A stretch of DNA of 64,000 bases from Lunularia cruciata (lineage: Eukaryota > Streptophyta > Marchantiopsida > Lunulariales > Lunulariaceae), in contig OX419757.1 in NCBI GenBank assembly GCA_948567375.1, positions 61,132,001-61,196,000 of the forward strand, written 5' to 3'. The notes under the pieces were generated by a model that saw nothing but the letters and a program-made list of their open reading frames with translations, searched no databases and was not told the origin of the DNA. Positions 1 through 11,802 of the stretch are shown here, piece after piece. How positions within the stretch are numbered: position 1 is the stretch's first letter; each line of letters begins with the position of its first letter. The position numbers were made by a program, and so were the translations under genes.

Positions 1-1147
1 TGGCAAAATTGGTCTCAAAGGCCACTTGGGAGTAGCTATTGGCTTTCCTATTTGTTGGTAGGCATCACAACTTTGTATGTAGGCGTGAGTATCCTTATAC
101 ATTGTAGGCCACCAATACCCTACTAAAGAATCTTCTTTATAGTATTCTTTAGGGCATAATGACCTCTTGATGCTTCAGATGTAAGGACTCAATTACTCCT
201 CTGACTTTGTATGCCTCTGAAGTACTTTGTCTTCACCCATCTTAAATAAAATGTTGTGTTTTAAATGATATGGTCCCATCTTCTTGAGGAAGACTGCCCT
301 CTGCTCTAGGTCCAGCTCTTCAAGACAACGGCAAGTATGTAGATAATGATATTTTGCCCCATACCTTGTACTTCACATTGCTATAAAATGATATAACTCT
401 TCATCAGGAACTGATCATCAACTTCCAAGTCTTGGTCTTGAGTTTCCAACCTAGATAGGAAGTCCACATTTGAATGCAAACCTCCCTTCCTTACTTGTAC
501 AATGCATGTGAATTCTTGTAACTACAAGATCCATCTTGCAATTTGCCCAAACAAATCTGCCTTCTTGACCAAATGTTGCAATGTGTAATGGTCAACATAT
601 AAGAAAAACTTGTATTCCAACAGGTAGTGGCAAAACTTCTTGCAAGCGTACACCATTCCAACTGCTTCTCTTTTAGTCATCAAATAATTCTTTTTTGAAA
701 TTGAAAGCTGTCAGCTGGCATAATAAATTGGGTAGTCCTTCTTCTTCTCATCCTTCTAACTTAAGATGACTCCAATTGCCGTGGACAAGGTGTCCACATA
801 CACATGAAAAAGGGGCATCCCAATTGTGGGCCCTCATAATTGGTGCTTCAACTTGTTCTTTCCTCAATACTTGGAAAGCTTCTTCTTGTTCTACTTCCCA
901 CAAGTAGTCTTCAGACTTCTTTAGAAGCTTTGTGAGGGGTGCAGCAAGCACCATGTTGTTTGATACAAAGCAATCTATAGTATCCAACATGTCCTAAGAA
1001 GGCTCTTAGCTCCCAAATGTTTTTAGGGGATTCCAAAGCTGAGATAACTTTCACCTTCTTGACATCAACTTCAATACCTTGCCTTGACACCCGATGCACC
1101 AAAAGAATTCCCTCCTTCATTGCAAAGAAGCATTTCTCTAGTATCAT
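1..1147 (-). pseudogene. Family A gypsy pol fragment (RT thumb, RNase H, integrase N-terminus)
   Basis: On the minus strand this stretch is colinear with the better preserved pol at about 38888-40040. It runs from the RT thumb (LRAFLGHVGYYR, near 950-1100) through RNase H (about 400-900) to the zinc-binding start of integrase (about 1-300). The frame is broken by stops and shifts. It continues beyond the left window edge. On its upstream side it stops abruptly at about 1147, where family C LTR sequence begins, so it was interrupted by insertion. It would have been part of the polyprotein that copies element RNA into DNA and integrates it. It is now a dead relic. Confidence 0.85.
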
Positions 1148-2840
1148 GGGGTTTTTTTGGTCTTGAGAGTGTAGCGGACACCTGGCTGCTAGTGCTTAGA
1201 TTGCTTTTGTTGTTGATGACTTGAGACTTCTCATAGTCGAACACACTCTCTCTCTCTTACACCAGTGGTCGGCAATCTCATCCTTGATAGGGCAGGTTGT
1301 TCTAATTGCTCCCAGGGGTAGGCTTATCTTGGGTTTTTTATGTTGCATCTTGCAGATTAATGCTGATCTTTGTAGAATTGTTGTGTTTAATTGTGTTTGG
1401 CCTCGTGGCTCTACTCCTATATAGCCTTGTTTCCAATTCTCTTTTAAGCTTGGGTTTGTGGTTTTGGAGCAAACGGGTTCCTTGGATGGGTTCTGATGAG
1501 ACTTATAGAATAGTCATAAGCAAACTAATTGTGATCTAAACCGGGCATCCAGATCATTGAATTGTGTCAGTCACATAGATTGGACCAAGAGCTCCTAAGA
1601 TGGAGTCCTTTCCTTGACAGAATTCATAATTCAAAGTGCACACATTTGTTCACAAATCATCATTTTAACCAGTCATGCAGTTATAAGTTGGAGAAAGGCA
1701 AACAATCCTTTTCTATGCAATGACCATGCCTAGCTCATCAGCTGTCCAATCAACTCATTCCAGCAAATCTTTCCATCCTTGTCCAATCACAGACAAACAA
1801 CATTCTCAACCTCTTCTCTTTTATGCCTTGCCACAGTTAAGACAAGATCACTCTAGAAATTCTGTTGGTCTTCTCTGCCTGGCACAACCAAGCATTTCTT
1901 TCTTCCTTCTGCCAAGACTTTCCCCTTGAAGGTTCCCCTATCTGGATCTCATTTTCTCATTTGATGCATCATCTCTCTTCCTTCTCTCTGCTCATACAAG
2001 CAATATCTCTCACCTTCAAAGTTCTCTGCCATAACCCTTCAGCATGCTAGGAAACAAGGAATTCTTCTCTCTCTTTGCTTTTGCACAACCAACTACCTCC
2101 TTTCTAAGATTTCTCTTCTCAGCAGCCTTCATCAAAACCTTCACCTTCTTTCCTTAAATCATCTCTGGCCTTGTTTTAGCCAAGGACCTCCTTCCTGACC
2201 AATCGAAGCTTCTCACAAACCCTTTTGCAGCACTTCACTATCAAGACTTCTCTCTCTAATCTCTCAAAGCATCCTTTAAAGCCTAAGTGTCTTGTCTATT
2301 TGCCAAAGAAAAGTCCTTTAGCCTATTCATTCAAAGCATCTCCATTCATTGTCAAGACTCCTCCCTATTCACCCTTCAGTCTCCATTCAATGTCAAGACT
2401 CCTCTCTGGTTTCTTGAAGCACTCTCCAAAGCCCTACTTCCTGTCCATTCAAATTCAAGAACTCCTCTCTAGAAAGATCTCTCTCTCAAAGCATTTTCTC
2501 TTGAAGTTCTTCTTGTCAAAATTTCATTCTCTATCCAAGTTCCCAGCTCCTATACATTTGCACTCCTTGGAGAAAACTCTCTCTCCTCCTTGCCCTACAC
2601 TCTCAAGCCTTCATTTGAAATTTCATTCTCTGTCCAAGTTCCCAGCTCTTGCATATTTGCACTCCTTCAAGAAAACTCTCCTCCTTCCTACCTTGCACTC
2701 TCAAGCCTTCATTCAAAATTTCATTTAAAATTTCATTTTCTGTCCAACTTCTTAGCTCTTGCACATTTGCCCTGTCACTCTTCAACAAGATCTCCTCTTG
2801 AATATTTCTCACTAACCCTTACTCCTGTCCTATTGTCAAT
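1147..2840 (-). repeat. Left part of family C 3' LTR (interrupted by E1)
   Basis: Non-coding, strongly pyrimidine-rich sequence on the plus strand. It resumes after E1 at 11803-12745 with the same degenerate repeat text. The left end is either near TGTAGCGGACACC at 1170 or at about 1147, where pol similarity stops; I cannot decide between them. Read on the minus strand it would be the 3' end of an LTR belonging to the family C element whose pol lies at 30695-35007. Short ORFs here, such as the Ser/Leu-rich one at 2225-2728, are composition artefacts of the tandem repeats. Confidence 0.5.
2520..2780. repeat. Degenerate tandem repeat, about 100-110 bp unit
   Basis: Two full units and one partial unit start with TTTCATTCTCT or a variant, at about 2522, 2621 and 2732. 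Each continues with a CCAAGTTCCCAGCTC-like block and a TTGCACTCCTT-like block. The third unit is cut short near 2780. The array lies inside the family C LTR and explains the overlapping meaningless ORFs on both strands. Confidence 0.75.
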
Positions 2841-2955
2841 TGTGACAACCCGGCAAATATCACTTATGTGGTAATCAGGTAAGTAAAGTTCGTTCCTATA
2901 GAGATACAATTTAGAATTGATCAAATACAAAGTCAGATAGTAACAAGTAGTTCTT
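2841..2955 (-). repeat. 3' LTR remnant of E1 fused to gag
   Basis: It aligns with the first 115 bp of the 5' LTR end at 4310-4432, including the block around GTTCTTCTTGGTT. It then switches without a gap into gag-like sequence resembling 42769-42800. A deletion removed everything between mid-gag and the terminal part of the 3' LTR. Confidence 0.8.
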
Positions 2956-4221
2956 CTTGGTTTTGATTCTTCTTTGGATTTCAAAGAAGAACTTGAAGAT
3001 ATAGAGGATTCCTCCTAAGAAGGAGGTATACTACGGGAAGCTCTTCTTTTGGGCTTCTTCTCTTTCTTCTCATGGTTTCTTTGATTACCGGTAGAGTGAG
3101 AGTGAGTTGCCTTATAGCGGGCAATGTGTTTGAGTACCTTATCCAAGGAAGTTACATTCCTCTCCCTAGCAAAGATCTAAATCTCTGGTGAAAGTCCTCC
3201 CAAGAACCAGGTGATGGCTTGGGCATTGGAGTAACCCTCCACACCCGATTGCTTTGGGACTAATTCAAGAGCACCATGAACCGCTTAGAGTAGTCTCTCA
3301 ACTTCTCCTTCTTGCCTCTGTCTAACGTTGAGTGCCACAAAGACGCTTGTGTTGTAATCAACCTCTCAAAAGCACTCTAGGAAATTGTTTCTCAAGTCTG
3401 CCTAGTCCGCCAATACAAACCCCTTATGGGTTACATGAATGTACCAACTCTGACCCTTCTTTTGGAGCAAACTTGGGAAAATTTGCACACAATACACAGA
3501 GTCATGTTCCTTGTTGGCAAAGGAGATGACTTCAAATTCTTTGATGAATTCATCACGATCTTTGTCTTGTTCTGTCCCCTTGTACTTTTGATAGGTGTGT
3601 CGAGTGACAGGTAATGAAGTAATCATTGGACTCAAGGGAATTGGCTGTGGTAAGTTTGAACTTGATGGAACCAAGGGATTTGTTGGTATTGACACCATGT
3701 TGATAGCCTAGGAGTTCCAATTAGTCAAGTTCAAAGTGGGGTCTCTTTGACAATTACTTCTTCTCTGTTTGTGTCGACTTCAACCCAAGTAGAAGTAAGA
3801 GGTTCAACACCTTCAAAGTGTTCTTCAAAATTCCTTTGAGACAATCAAGGAATTGTGCGTAGAAGATGTTGACACTCTTTTTCCATGAGGATTTGTGCGG
3901 TCTTTTCTTGAACAAAGTTCTTTAGAAATTTGACTTCCTTTACAACTTTAGGGGAAGTTGGTGTATTAGGTTGTCACGAGTATATCTACCCGCTTTCTTC
4001 TTCTTGGAAGATGGAGACAAGAAGTAGCCTTGCCACCCACCTTTATGTTTCTTTTGTTTGAGTTCTTGCAAGGCTTCTTGAGCTTCATAAAGAAGTTGAA
4101 AGTCCAATGCCTCCCATTTGGTTTCATCAAAAGTGGATTGGATCTTCAAGCATTCTTCTTCTTCACAATGCAATGTTTGTCTTTGAACTCTCTCTTCCCA
4201 TTGTTCTCTCAGTGCAGACAT
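2956..4221 (-). pseudogene. Family A gag, decayed
   Basis: Broken reading frames on the minus strand match the gag of A1 and E2. The N-terminal piece (4221-3940) carries a Glu-rich, Lys-rich stretch ending in GGWQGYF. A central piece (3698-3402) has the HTYQKYKGTEQ and EFIKEFEVISFANKEHD blocks that in E2 lead into the retrotransposon gag core. The capsid core after it is disrupted, and the zinc-knuckle end is deleted. Gag would form the cytoplasmic particle that packages element RNA. No intact protein is possible here. Confidence 0.8.
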
Positions 4222-4284
4222 TCATATTGCTTGGACACCCAATTTCAAAATTGGCTTTGTATTCTTCCACTTCTGAGATTTGTA

Positions 4285-4302
4285 TCCCCGGCAATGGCAC
4301 CA
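4285..4302 (-). other. Primer binding site of E1 (tRNA-Asp type)
   Basis: On the minus strand the 18-mer TGGTGCCATTGCCGGGGA starts a few bases after the LTR end. It resembles the tRNA-Asp type primer site known from Athila-group plant elements and differs slightly from the A1 copy at 14783-14800. It would prime minus-strand DNA synthesis. Confidence 0.75.
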
Positions 4303-5099
4303 AAAATCATATGACAACCTGACAAATATCACTTTTGCGGTAATCAGGTAAGTAAATTTTGTTCCTATAGAGATACAATTCAGAATTGGTCAAATACAAA
4401 GTCAAACAGTAACAAGTAGTTCTTCTTGGTTGCATCTTTAATCTCTTAGGTAGCAACTACACCTAGAAGAGAGTAACAAGCACTAACTCATAGTCTTATC
4501 ACAAAAATTTATCACCCATAATCACAACTCCATGAAATCTTTCCAAACAATCTTGATTGTGATGATTTAGACTCTCCCAAAAATGGCACTTCACTGCAAA
4601 ATGACTTTACCTCAAAATTGTGTTCTACCCCTCCATTGAAGGCACAACTTCCTCGATCAAAATTGCTTCACATCAACACTGCACTGCACTCACAAATGCA
4701 AAATACTACCAACACTAAAATTCCTCTCTGATCTGTCAAAGCATTGCTCCGATTGCACTTCACTCAAGATCAGGACACACAGAATGAAGATCAAGGCTGC
4801 GGAATCCAACATCCAACAAGCACACTGACTTGCACTTTAAAATTCTACACACACTCACAATTACAAACACAAAGTTGATACTCTGAATCAAGCTCATACA
4901 ATGAGCACTGCTTCATAGCACTTTGCTTTATCTATTCTTAGAATTATGAGCACTGAACAACATATGACTACAAATGCCACCTTTAAAAAGTGAAGCACTT
5001 TAGTAGTTATCTAACAATTATTCCATTCTTTTCCTACCTATAGATCCAAAATGACAATGCAACTCTTCATATCTCCCTCTTCAAATCTCAAAACTATTA

Positions 5100-7688
5100 C
5101 TACTCCGATCTAATGTTTACCTCTTCCTTGGCTTCCAAACCCAAAGTAACTTCACACACTACTCTATCCTTGGGTTTCACAACTACTAATTCTTCTACTA
5201 ATTCTAACACTTCTTCTTCAGGATCTACAATTCCCATCATAGGTAACCTTTCTAATTCTCTATCTCCTAACCCACTTTTCTCTAATATCTCCAATGATAA
5301 CTCCAAAGATATCTGTACTCCTATCTCATCTACTTTGAGCTTCACTCTTACATCCTTCCAAAGTTTATCTATCTCCAACTTTACTAAATCTAATCTAATT
5401 GTGATATTGTCTTCTACTTCCAATATCTTCCTATCTACACAAGTTTTGAGACTAATCAGCAAGGCGTTCAAGTCTTTATCCGTTGCATATCTCCTCCTTG
5501 TTGCCTACAACTTCAACTTCAACTTCAACTCATGCAATCTTGTTTCTTCAATTCTTACACTGCCTTCTGTACTCAACATCGCATTCATCTTTTTGAGAAT
5601 CTCCTTCAATGGCTTGAGTCTCATCCTCCTCTCACATTCTCTATCCACTAGCCAATCTTCTCTATACATTGCCAATTCAGCCTCAAATTTGGCTTTCACA
5701 GTGTCCTTCTCCTTCTAAACAATCTTCTTCTCTAGACTACAAAGTAGCTCCCATCATCTTTCTTCTTCTCTATATCTCACTATCAACTCTCTTTGCCTGA
5801 GCTGCTTCTTCTCTTCTACACTCTCCATCACTCAATCAAGCTCTTGCTCCTTCTCTGCTACTCTTGCCATAGCATGGATAATTTCTAATCATGAATCAAC
5901 AAATTGCTATTTCAAGATTTCATACTCTGTTATCTGTCTTTCCTTTGCTATGACATTCTGCTCTATTACTCCCTCTCTACTTCCCACCTCCTTCTTTAAG
6001 TTTTCAGTCACTTAATTTTGTACTACTGCATCTACTACATAGTACTTCCTTCTCCTTCTCACCTTGGATTATACTCTTCATCAACTCCAAGTTCTCTTCC
6101 TCTAATCTTGCTAACACCTGCAACACAGTCTTCACTTTTGGACATTTGATTGCATCTCTTTCTTCTTCTGCTCCAACATTGTTAACAATGGGCATACAAC
6201 CTCCTGTGGATACTCTACTCCTTCACTCTAATTTACCTCAACTTGCGGGCTTTTCTCCTTCTTTGCTTCTTCTTCACTTGAAACTCACCTTCTCAACCGC
6301 AATTGCCTTATTGGAATGGATTCTTTGCTCCCCGAACTTCCACTCTCCACTTCCAATCTCTTACTTGGTCCTACTTCATACTTCACTTTCCTTCTGGAAT
6401 GGACTCCTCTCTTAATGGTCACCCTCTTCTCCTCCTTCTCTGGAACTTTGTCTTTGGGTCTCGGGTTACATTCTTCCTCCATTTCCAGCTTTCCTTCTTC
6501 CTCATCGGGTACCAATTGCATCTCTACTCCATCTTCACTCTTGTTGCTTGCTTCACCACTTTGCAATGTGAGTTTAGGTTCTTCTTCCTTCTCCAAGTCT
6601 TCTGCCTTGTACTCGGCTTTGCCTTCTGATTCTTCATCTGATGACACAATTACCACCAAGTCTTTCCTTGGGTTTATCTTCCTGGTCTTTCCACATCTTG
6701 TTGCCGCTACTTCTTCTTCTTCTTCTTCTTCTTGTCGACTCCTCTTTTTTGACTTTAGAGTGTTAACTTTCAACTGCATGCTCTACCCCATCTGTGTGTA
6801 GTACTCATCACTACTCCTTATCTACAAGATGTATTGCTGCTCCTTTGTATCAACATCTCTTCTCAAATTGGGGTGGAAGTGCGACACCATCTTGTGTCTC
6901 TCCGCCATGTTCAACAAATTCAGTCCCGATTAGAAGTGGACTGCAAATGGCACAATGTAGTGTGGAGGCAACTTCTCCCACAAGTTCCACACCATTTGTC
7001 TTGTACGCTGATGAAACACTTTGCCCAATTGATCGGTTCCCCTACAAACATCTTATGGAAGAACATTGCTTGATGTTTCATCACATAAGTGGTTTGCTCC
7101 GGCTTCAAGATAGCCATCATTGCACTTACAATGCCTCTCCTCATAGGGTCCTTATAGCTCTCAACTTTGTAGCCATTCTTTGTGCGCTTTGAAGAAAAGC
7201 ACCTCTCACTTCTTGGGTTTCTTTAGCTACCTCTCCTTCCCCAAGAATGTAGCTCCGTGCTCTTCACCCGCCTCTCTTTTGAGTACTAACCTCCAATCAG
7301 ACTCTATCGAGTGAGCCAGATTTCCCCTCTTATCTTCTCCCTCGGGCCCATTGAGACATTTACTCTTGATGATCTCAATCATGAAACCTGGAAAGCTAAT
7401 GTTCTAGTTCCATGCCAAGAATGTGATTTGAAGCCTACTCAAGACTTCAATTTTGGCAATCACATCTAATATCTAAATTGCATGATTTCTCACTACAAAT
7501 TCCAAGTTCTTCTTCCCACCTCCCATCTTACTCTCCTCTACTCTGGGTTGGTGGCTACTCTTCCGATTGATTCTCCGACTAACTCTCTTGACTTCCTCTT
7601 GACACACCAGTGCGTCTCTTTCTACACTTTGTTTCCCATGATCTCCCTCTAGACGACTCCTTAATGGCAATGGAAAATTACTTGTCAT
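5100..7688 (-). pseudogene. LTR-encoded unit (alpha + beta) of E1
   Basis: Alpha begins with ATG at 7688 (MTSNFPLPLRS) and ends at a TAG at 7406-7404, with one extra internal stop near 7472. After a 21-nt in-frame linker, beta begins with ATG at 7382 and ends near 5100 with an EEVNIRSE tail, a span of about 761 codons broken by stops and shifts. Beta shows the KPEQTTYVMKHQAMFFHKMF block near 7100-7030, an acidic middle with a poly-Glu run, and a long coiled-coil C-terminal half. Its function is unknown. The same order is seen in six other LTR copies in this window. The unit lies wholly between the LTR ends, not in the element interior. Confidence 0.75.
6710..6733. repeat. (CTT)n microsatellite inside LTR frame beta
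   Basis: About eight CTT triplets on the plus strand. In the minus-strand frame beta they encode a run of glutamates in the acidic middle region, so the microsatellite expansion is in a reading frame. Confidence 0.85.
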
Positions 7689-8312
7689 CTCTTTGTCTCT
7701 ATCCCGGATCTTACAGTGGCACGCCTTCTCCGTCTTTCTTCACTTTCTTCACTTTCTACCAAGAAATCACACATCCTTCATGCTCTTGTCACTGTCAATT
7801 TTCCCCTGCTCATAGGCCAGCTATTTCTGTGTGTAGTACCTTCTTGAATGTCCAACCCCAAAGGAAGGTTGTTACACTGTCCTCGCCTTGAGTTGAGCAC
7901 TCCCAAGCCAAAGTCTCCTTACTTTGAATGTTGATAGGGCCAATCTGAGTACTTTGCCTTCTGTGGTACCCACATTTTTTGTTTTTATGTCTAGTCGTGT
8001 TTAAAAGAGGAAGTTAGCACTCAAAGTCAAATTGCGGACAAAGAATAGACTAAACTAACTTTGGAGGGCATCCAAAGAAGATGACATCGGATCCGATGAT
8101 GGAGGTACTCGGAAGAGAAGTACAATGGAAAAAGTCTGAAGATCACCGTCTTCAGGTTAGAAGGCGTAGGAGAGACAAAGACCATTTAACAAACTTGGTA
8201 CGTGGCAAGAAAGTACATTTCAAGAAATGGTGGGGGCAGAAGAAGCATGTCTTGACAGTGACCGGGAGTTGCACGCAGAAGAGAGAAATTCGAAGCTGAA
8301 ATTAACTGAAGA

Positions 8313-10862
8313 ATGACTGCAATTTGGGGTAATATAAAATTGCAACTATGCAAGGAAAAGTTGAATGTTCCGAGTAAATTTCCAATCCCTTTGAGTAGTT
8401 GTCCTGCATTAATGCATGTCCGGAAGCCCATCGAGAGTGAGATTTTCCGGAACCCCAAGGGAGTTAGAGTGTCTTGTCCAGGAGAGGGTCTCATCTTCCA
8501 ACATCGTAGAACGAGAGAACAAATCATGGCAAAGAAGGTGGCCAATGCGCTAGAGATGTGAGGTTTTGCAATCTGAAGAGTGGATGTAGTAGCTAGAATC
8601 AAAGTCTTGACTAGATTTTGTATTACATTTTTAGCATGGAACTAAAATTTCAGTTTCCCGTGAGTGATGGCAGAGATCGCTGCTAGTAATTGTGAGGAAG
8701 GTCTCGAGATGGAAGGGAAGAGAGGCAATCCGGCTCAATGGATTGAGTTGGATTGGAGGTTAGTATTGGGGAGAGAAGCAGGAGAGCCAACAGGGAACAC
8801 CTTCTATTGGAAGTTTGATGCTGCAGAGGAGACGACAAAGATCTGCAACTTGTTTTTTGCTCCAAGAACGACAAATGGATATAAGGTGCAGTCCTATCGG
8901 GATCCGATCCAAAGAAGCATTGTGGGGGCGATGATGGCCATGTTCAAGCCAGAACGAACCACTTACCTGAACATGCAGCAAGCTGTATTCTTTCATCAAA
9001 TGTTTGTAGGAGCTCCAATGAATTAGGGCAAAGTGCTTTCACCACCAAACAAGGCAGATGGTGGTTAATTGGCAAATGGGCTCACCACCGCATTACTTTG
9101 CACCGTTTGCAGCACATTTCTACTTTGGACTAAACCTGCTGACCAAAGAGGAGAGTCATTGTATGGAGTCTCACATGCATCCGGATTTACGACGGGAAGC
9201 AGACAAGGAAGAGCGCTAGTAAATGTTGCATCTTCAAGCAAATGATGAATACTTCTCGAAGACCGGACAGTGGAAAGTTGAAGAAATTACCAGTCCAAAG
9301 ACAAAGAAACGTGGCAAACCCGAAGAAGCAAGGTTGCCTCCCACGCAAAGAAAGACTCAGCGGCTGATTTTAAAGACCACGAGATCGTAAAGGATGCATC
9401 ATTGGGATTGGAGTCTGGAGAAGAAACTGAGTCGCAAGAAGAGGAATCCAAAGAAGAGGAGCTCACCTTAAAAAGTGAGGAGTCTGGGAGCGATAGCAAT
9501 GGGGAGCCAAAAGTTCAGCAATTGGTGGCAGTCAGTGAGGCTTGTTAGGCGATGGTGGTGAACAAGCTAAGACCAGAAGGGAAAGAGGAGAATCCCACGG
9601 GGCCAAGTTCAAGAGGCTCAGACAAAGAATGTACCAAGACGATCAAGATATGAAGATCACAACTTTGGATGAAGGAGCCGATGATGAAGGAGAAGACTCA
9701 AGATGAAGAGCACGATGAAGAGGAAGAAAACTTCAGTGGGATATTGTATTTGACAAAGGTGGTCACACCCTTGATGGAGGTACTGAAGGATCATCGGAAG
9801 GTAATTCCCCAAGATCGCAGGAAAGGGATGAACGAGTTGCAGGTTGTGATGTATTTGATGAGTGAAGTGAAGGAGTTGTAGGAGCAACAAGTCCAAAGAA
9901 GTGAGGAAGTGGAAGGACTTCGGAGGGAGGAAGGATTGATGAAGAAAACTATGACCATGCAACAAGAAAGCTGCAAAGTAAAAGAAAAAGAACTGCAGAG
10001 GCAAGCTGGAGAATTAACGGAACGGGCGATGTGGCTCAGCAAGATGAAGGAGGAAGTGAGTGATGTGCGCATCAAGAATGTTCATTTGAAGGCAATGACC
10101 ATCATAATGGAGCAAGAGTTGGAAAGTTTGAAGAAGAGTGCAATGGCAAAAGATCAAGCATGGCAGAGAGAGTTGGCAGCCAGGCAAGAAGAAGAGGAAC
10201 GATTACAAGAACTTGTCAAGAGCGTGGAAAGGCAGAGCATGCAGTATGCAGAGGAGAAGAAGATGCTCGCTGCTGAGTATGAAGACAAGTTGAAGATGTA
10301 TCGTGAGGAGTTGAAGGTAGAGCGCTCTTGAGGATATGCATTGGAATCAGTGGGGGAAGTTGCAGGGAAGTTGAAAGCAATCTTAAGCACGGAGGCTAAA
10401 GGGAGATTGGAAGAAGCCCGCCTACATGAGTTGAAGTTACTTGTGCAGGAAACTCGGAAGAGAAAAGCCAAGGATGTGGACATGAACACCTTATTGATCC
10501 AATTAAGAGAACGTGTAGATAGGAAAATGTTAGACGTAGAGAACAATGTTAGTCTTAGATCAGATTTAGTCAATTTGGAATTAGAGAAAATTTGAAATAG
10601 TGTGACAGTGGAGAAGAAACCTAATGTCGCAAAAATAGGAGTACAAGTGTGATTGGACTTGTTATTTGACACATTAGAGAAGAGTGTGTCAAGAGATAGA
10701 GAGTTAGATAAGTCACTCTTGAGCTCAATTGTAGTTCCTAGTGTAGAAGTTGTAGAATTAGTGAAGGAATTGGTAGAATCAGCTATACCCAAAGAAGGTG
10801 AAGTACTAAGAAGATCATCGGGTTTGGAAGCTAATGATGAGGTAGACATCAGATCGGGATAA
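8313..10862 (+). pseudogene. LTR-encoded unit (alpha type II + beta) in the solo LTR
   Basis: Alpha here is the second type, with FPIPLSSC and GVRVSCPGEGLIFQ blocks, and ends in TAA at 8643-8645. Exactly 21 nt later beta starts with ATG at 8667. It reads as an open 119-codon stretch (NTFYWKFD, FKPERTTYLNMQQAVFFHQM) to a stop at about 9024, probably a TGG-to-TAG change, and a frameshift follows at about 9035. Further downstream 9909-10331 is an open coiled-coil segment, and 10341-10595 and 10653-10862 complete the tail, ending EVDIRSG. The product is unknown. Similarity to the other copies is clear in motif order. Confidence 0.7.
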
Positions 10863-10982
10863 GTATCGATTTTGAGATAGGAAAAGGTAGATATGAAGAC
10901 ATAGATTGTCACTTGGGATTTGTAGGTAGGAAAAGATGTTAGGAAGCGGTGCTTAGGTAGGCAGGTCTGCCGTTTGCTTCAG

Positions 10983-10990
10983 TATTTAAG
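10983..10990 (+). promoter_or_regulatory. TATA-like box before the LTR 3' tail
   Basis: TATTTAAG lies about 120 bp downstream of frame beta and about 670 bp before the LTR end. The same box occurs at the matching place in the other family A LTRs (for example 58118-58125, about 59657 and, on the minus strand, about 44775). It is probably the core promoter for the element's genomic RNA. No transcript evidence is available. Confidence 0.45.
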
Positions 10991-11802
10991 TGGAGCATTT
11001 GCAGTACAATGTTATTTAGTATTCATATTTTTGAAGATAGATAAAGCAAAGTGTTGTTCTTAGTGCTCGTTGCTTAAGCTTAATTCCGATTGTCAATTTT
11101 GTGTTTGTGTTTGTGAGTGTGGAGAATTCCAAAGAGCAAGTCAGTGTGTCTGTGGATGTTGGAATCTACAGCCTTGATCTTCATTCTGTGTGTTTGATCC
11201 TGAGTGAAGTGCATCGGAGCAATGCCTTGACAAATTTGAGAGGAATTGTAGTGTTGGTAGTATTCTGCATTGGTGAGTGCAACACAAAGTTGATGTGAAG
11301 CAATTTTGATTGAGGAAGTTGTGCCTTCAGTGGAGGGGTGGAACACAATTCTGAGGCAAAATTGTTCTTTATAGTGAACTGCCATCTTCGAGAGAATCTG
11401 AATCATCACAATCAAGAGTTGTTTGGACAGAATTTGCTATGTTGTGATTATGTGTGTGTATTCGTGACAAGTTGTCAAGATTGTGAGCTTGTTACTCTCT
11501 TCAGGGTGTAGTTTCTACCTGAGAGATTAAAGAAGAAACCAAGAAGAATCGCAATTGTGACTTTTGACTTTGTATTTGACCAATTCTGAATTGTATCTCT
11601 GCGGGAACAAACTTTACTTACCCAATTTCCGCAAAAGTGATATTTGTTGGGTTGTCACATCTTTTGACACAAAGTCACTTTACCTCGGGTTACAACCCAA
11701 AGACATCATTCTTTGACTTCTGATGTCATACATGCACAACATGACTTCTTTTGTACGCTTCTTCTTCAAAAATAAGAAAAAAACAAAAATGTGGGTACCA
11801 CA

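Larger units (their letters stand above)
7962..11659 (+). mobile_element. Solo LTR of family A (long type), nested in the E1 LTR
   Basis: A complete family A LTR of 3,698 bp, from TGTGGTACCC at 7962 to GGTTGTCACA ending at 11659, with no primer site or coding interior beside it. The flanks are the E1 LTR on both sides, in the opposite orientation. The flanking 5-mers CCTTC (7957-7961) and TCTTT (11660-11664) differ only by C/T transitions, which fits a decayed 5-bp target duplication. Solo LTRs arise by recombination between the two LTRs of a full element. Confidence 0.85.
2841..11802 (-). mobile_element. E1: internally deleted family A LTR retrotransposon
   Basis: A minus-strand family A element inserted in the family C LTR. 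From its 5' end (right) it has a 3.8-kb 5' LTR (4310-11802, itself split by a solo LTR), a primer site (4285-4302), a decayed gag (2956-4221) and only about 115 bp of 3' LTR (2841-2955) fused directly to gag. Protease, RT, RNase H and integrase are missing. The outer ends TGTGACAACC (left) and GGTACCACA (right) are the expected family A termini. The flanking 5-mers (TCAAT and GCAGC) do not match, so no target duplication survives. Confidence 0.8.
4310..11802 (-). repeat. 5' LTR of E1, long (ORF-carrying) type, split by a solo LTR
   Basis: The LTR runs from TGTGGTACCCACA (right, ending at 11802) to a slightly mutated GGTTGTCATA end at 4310. Removing the nested solo LTR and its duplicated target leaves about 3.79 kb. 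Next to the primer site it contains the conserved untranslated tail (about 4310-5090). The LTR gene-like unit follows (about 5100-7688), then about 270 bp of upstream sequence, and finally the remaining 138 bp beyond the insertion. Many CpG-type C-to-T changes suggest long methylation and age. Confidence 0.85.

Noticed and set aside
2225-2728. 167-codon Ser/Leu/Phe-rich ORF as a host gene
   Set aside because: It lies in pyrimidine-rich tandem repeats, has low-complexity translation, and overlaps equally long ORFs in other frames.
5113-5718. 201-codon plus-strand Ser/Leu-rich ORF, with similar ones at 10154-10912 (minus) and 6316-6801
   Set aside because: These are antisense shadows of the Glu/Lys-rich coiled-coil frame beta, which recurs in the opposite frame in every LTR.
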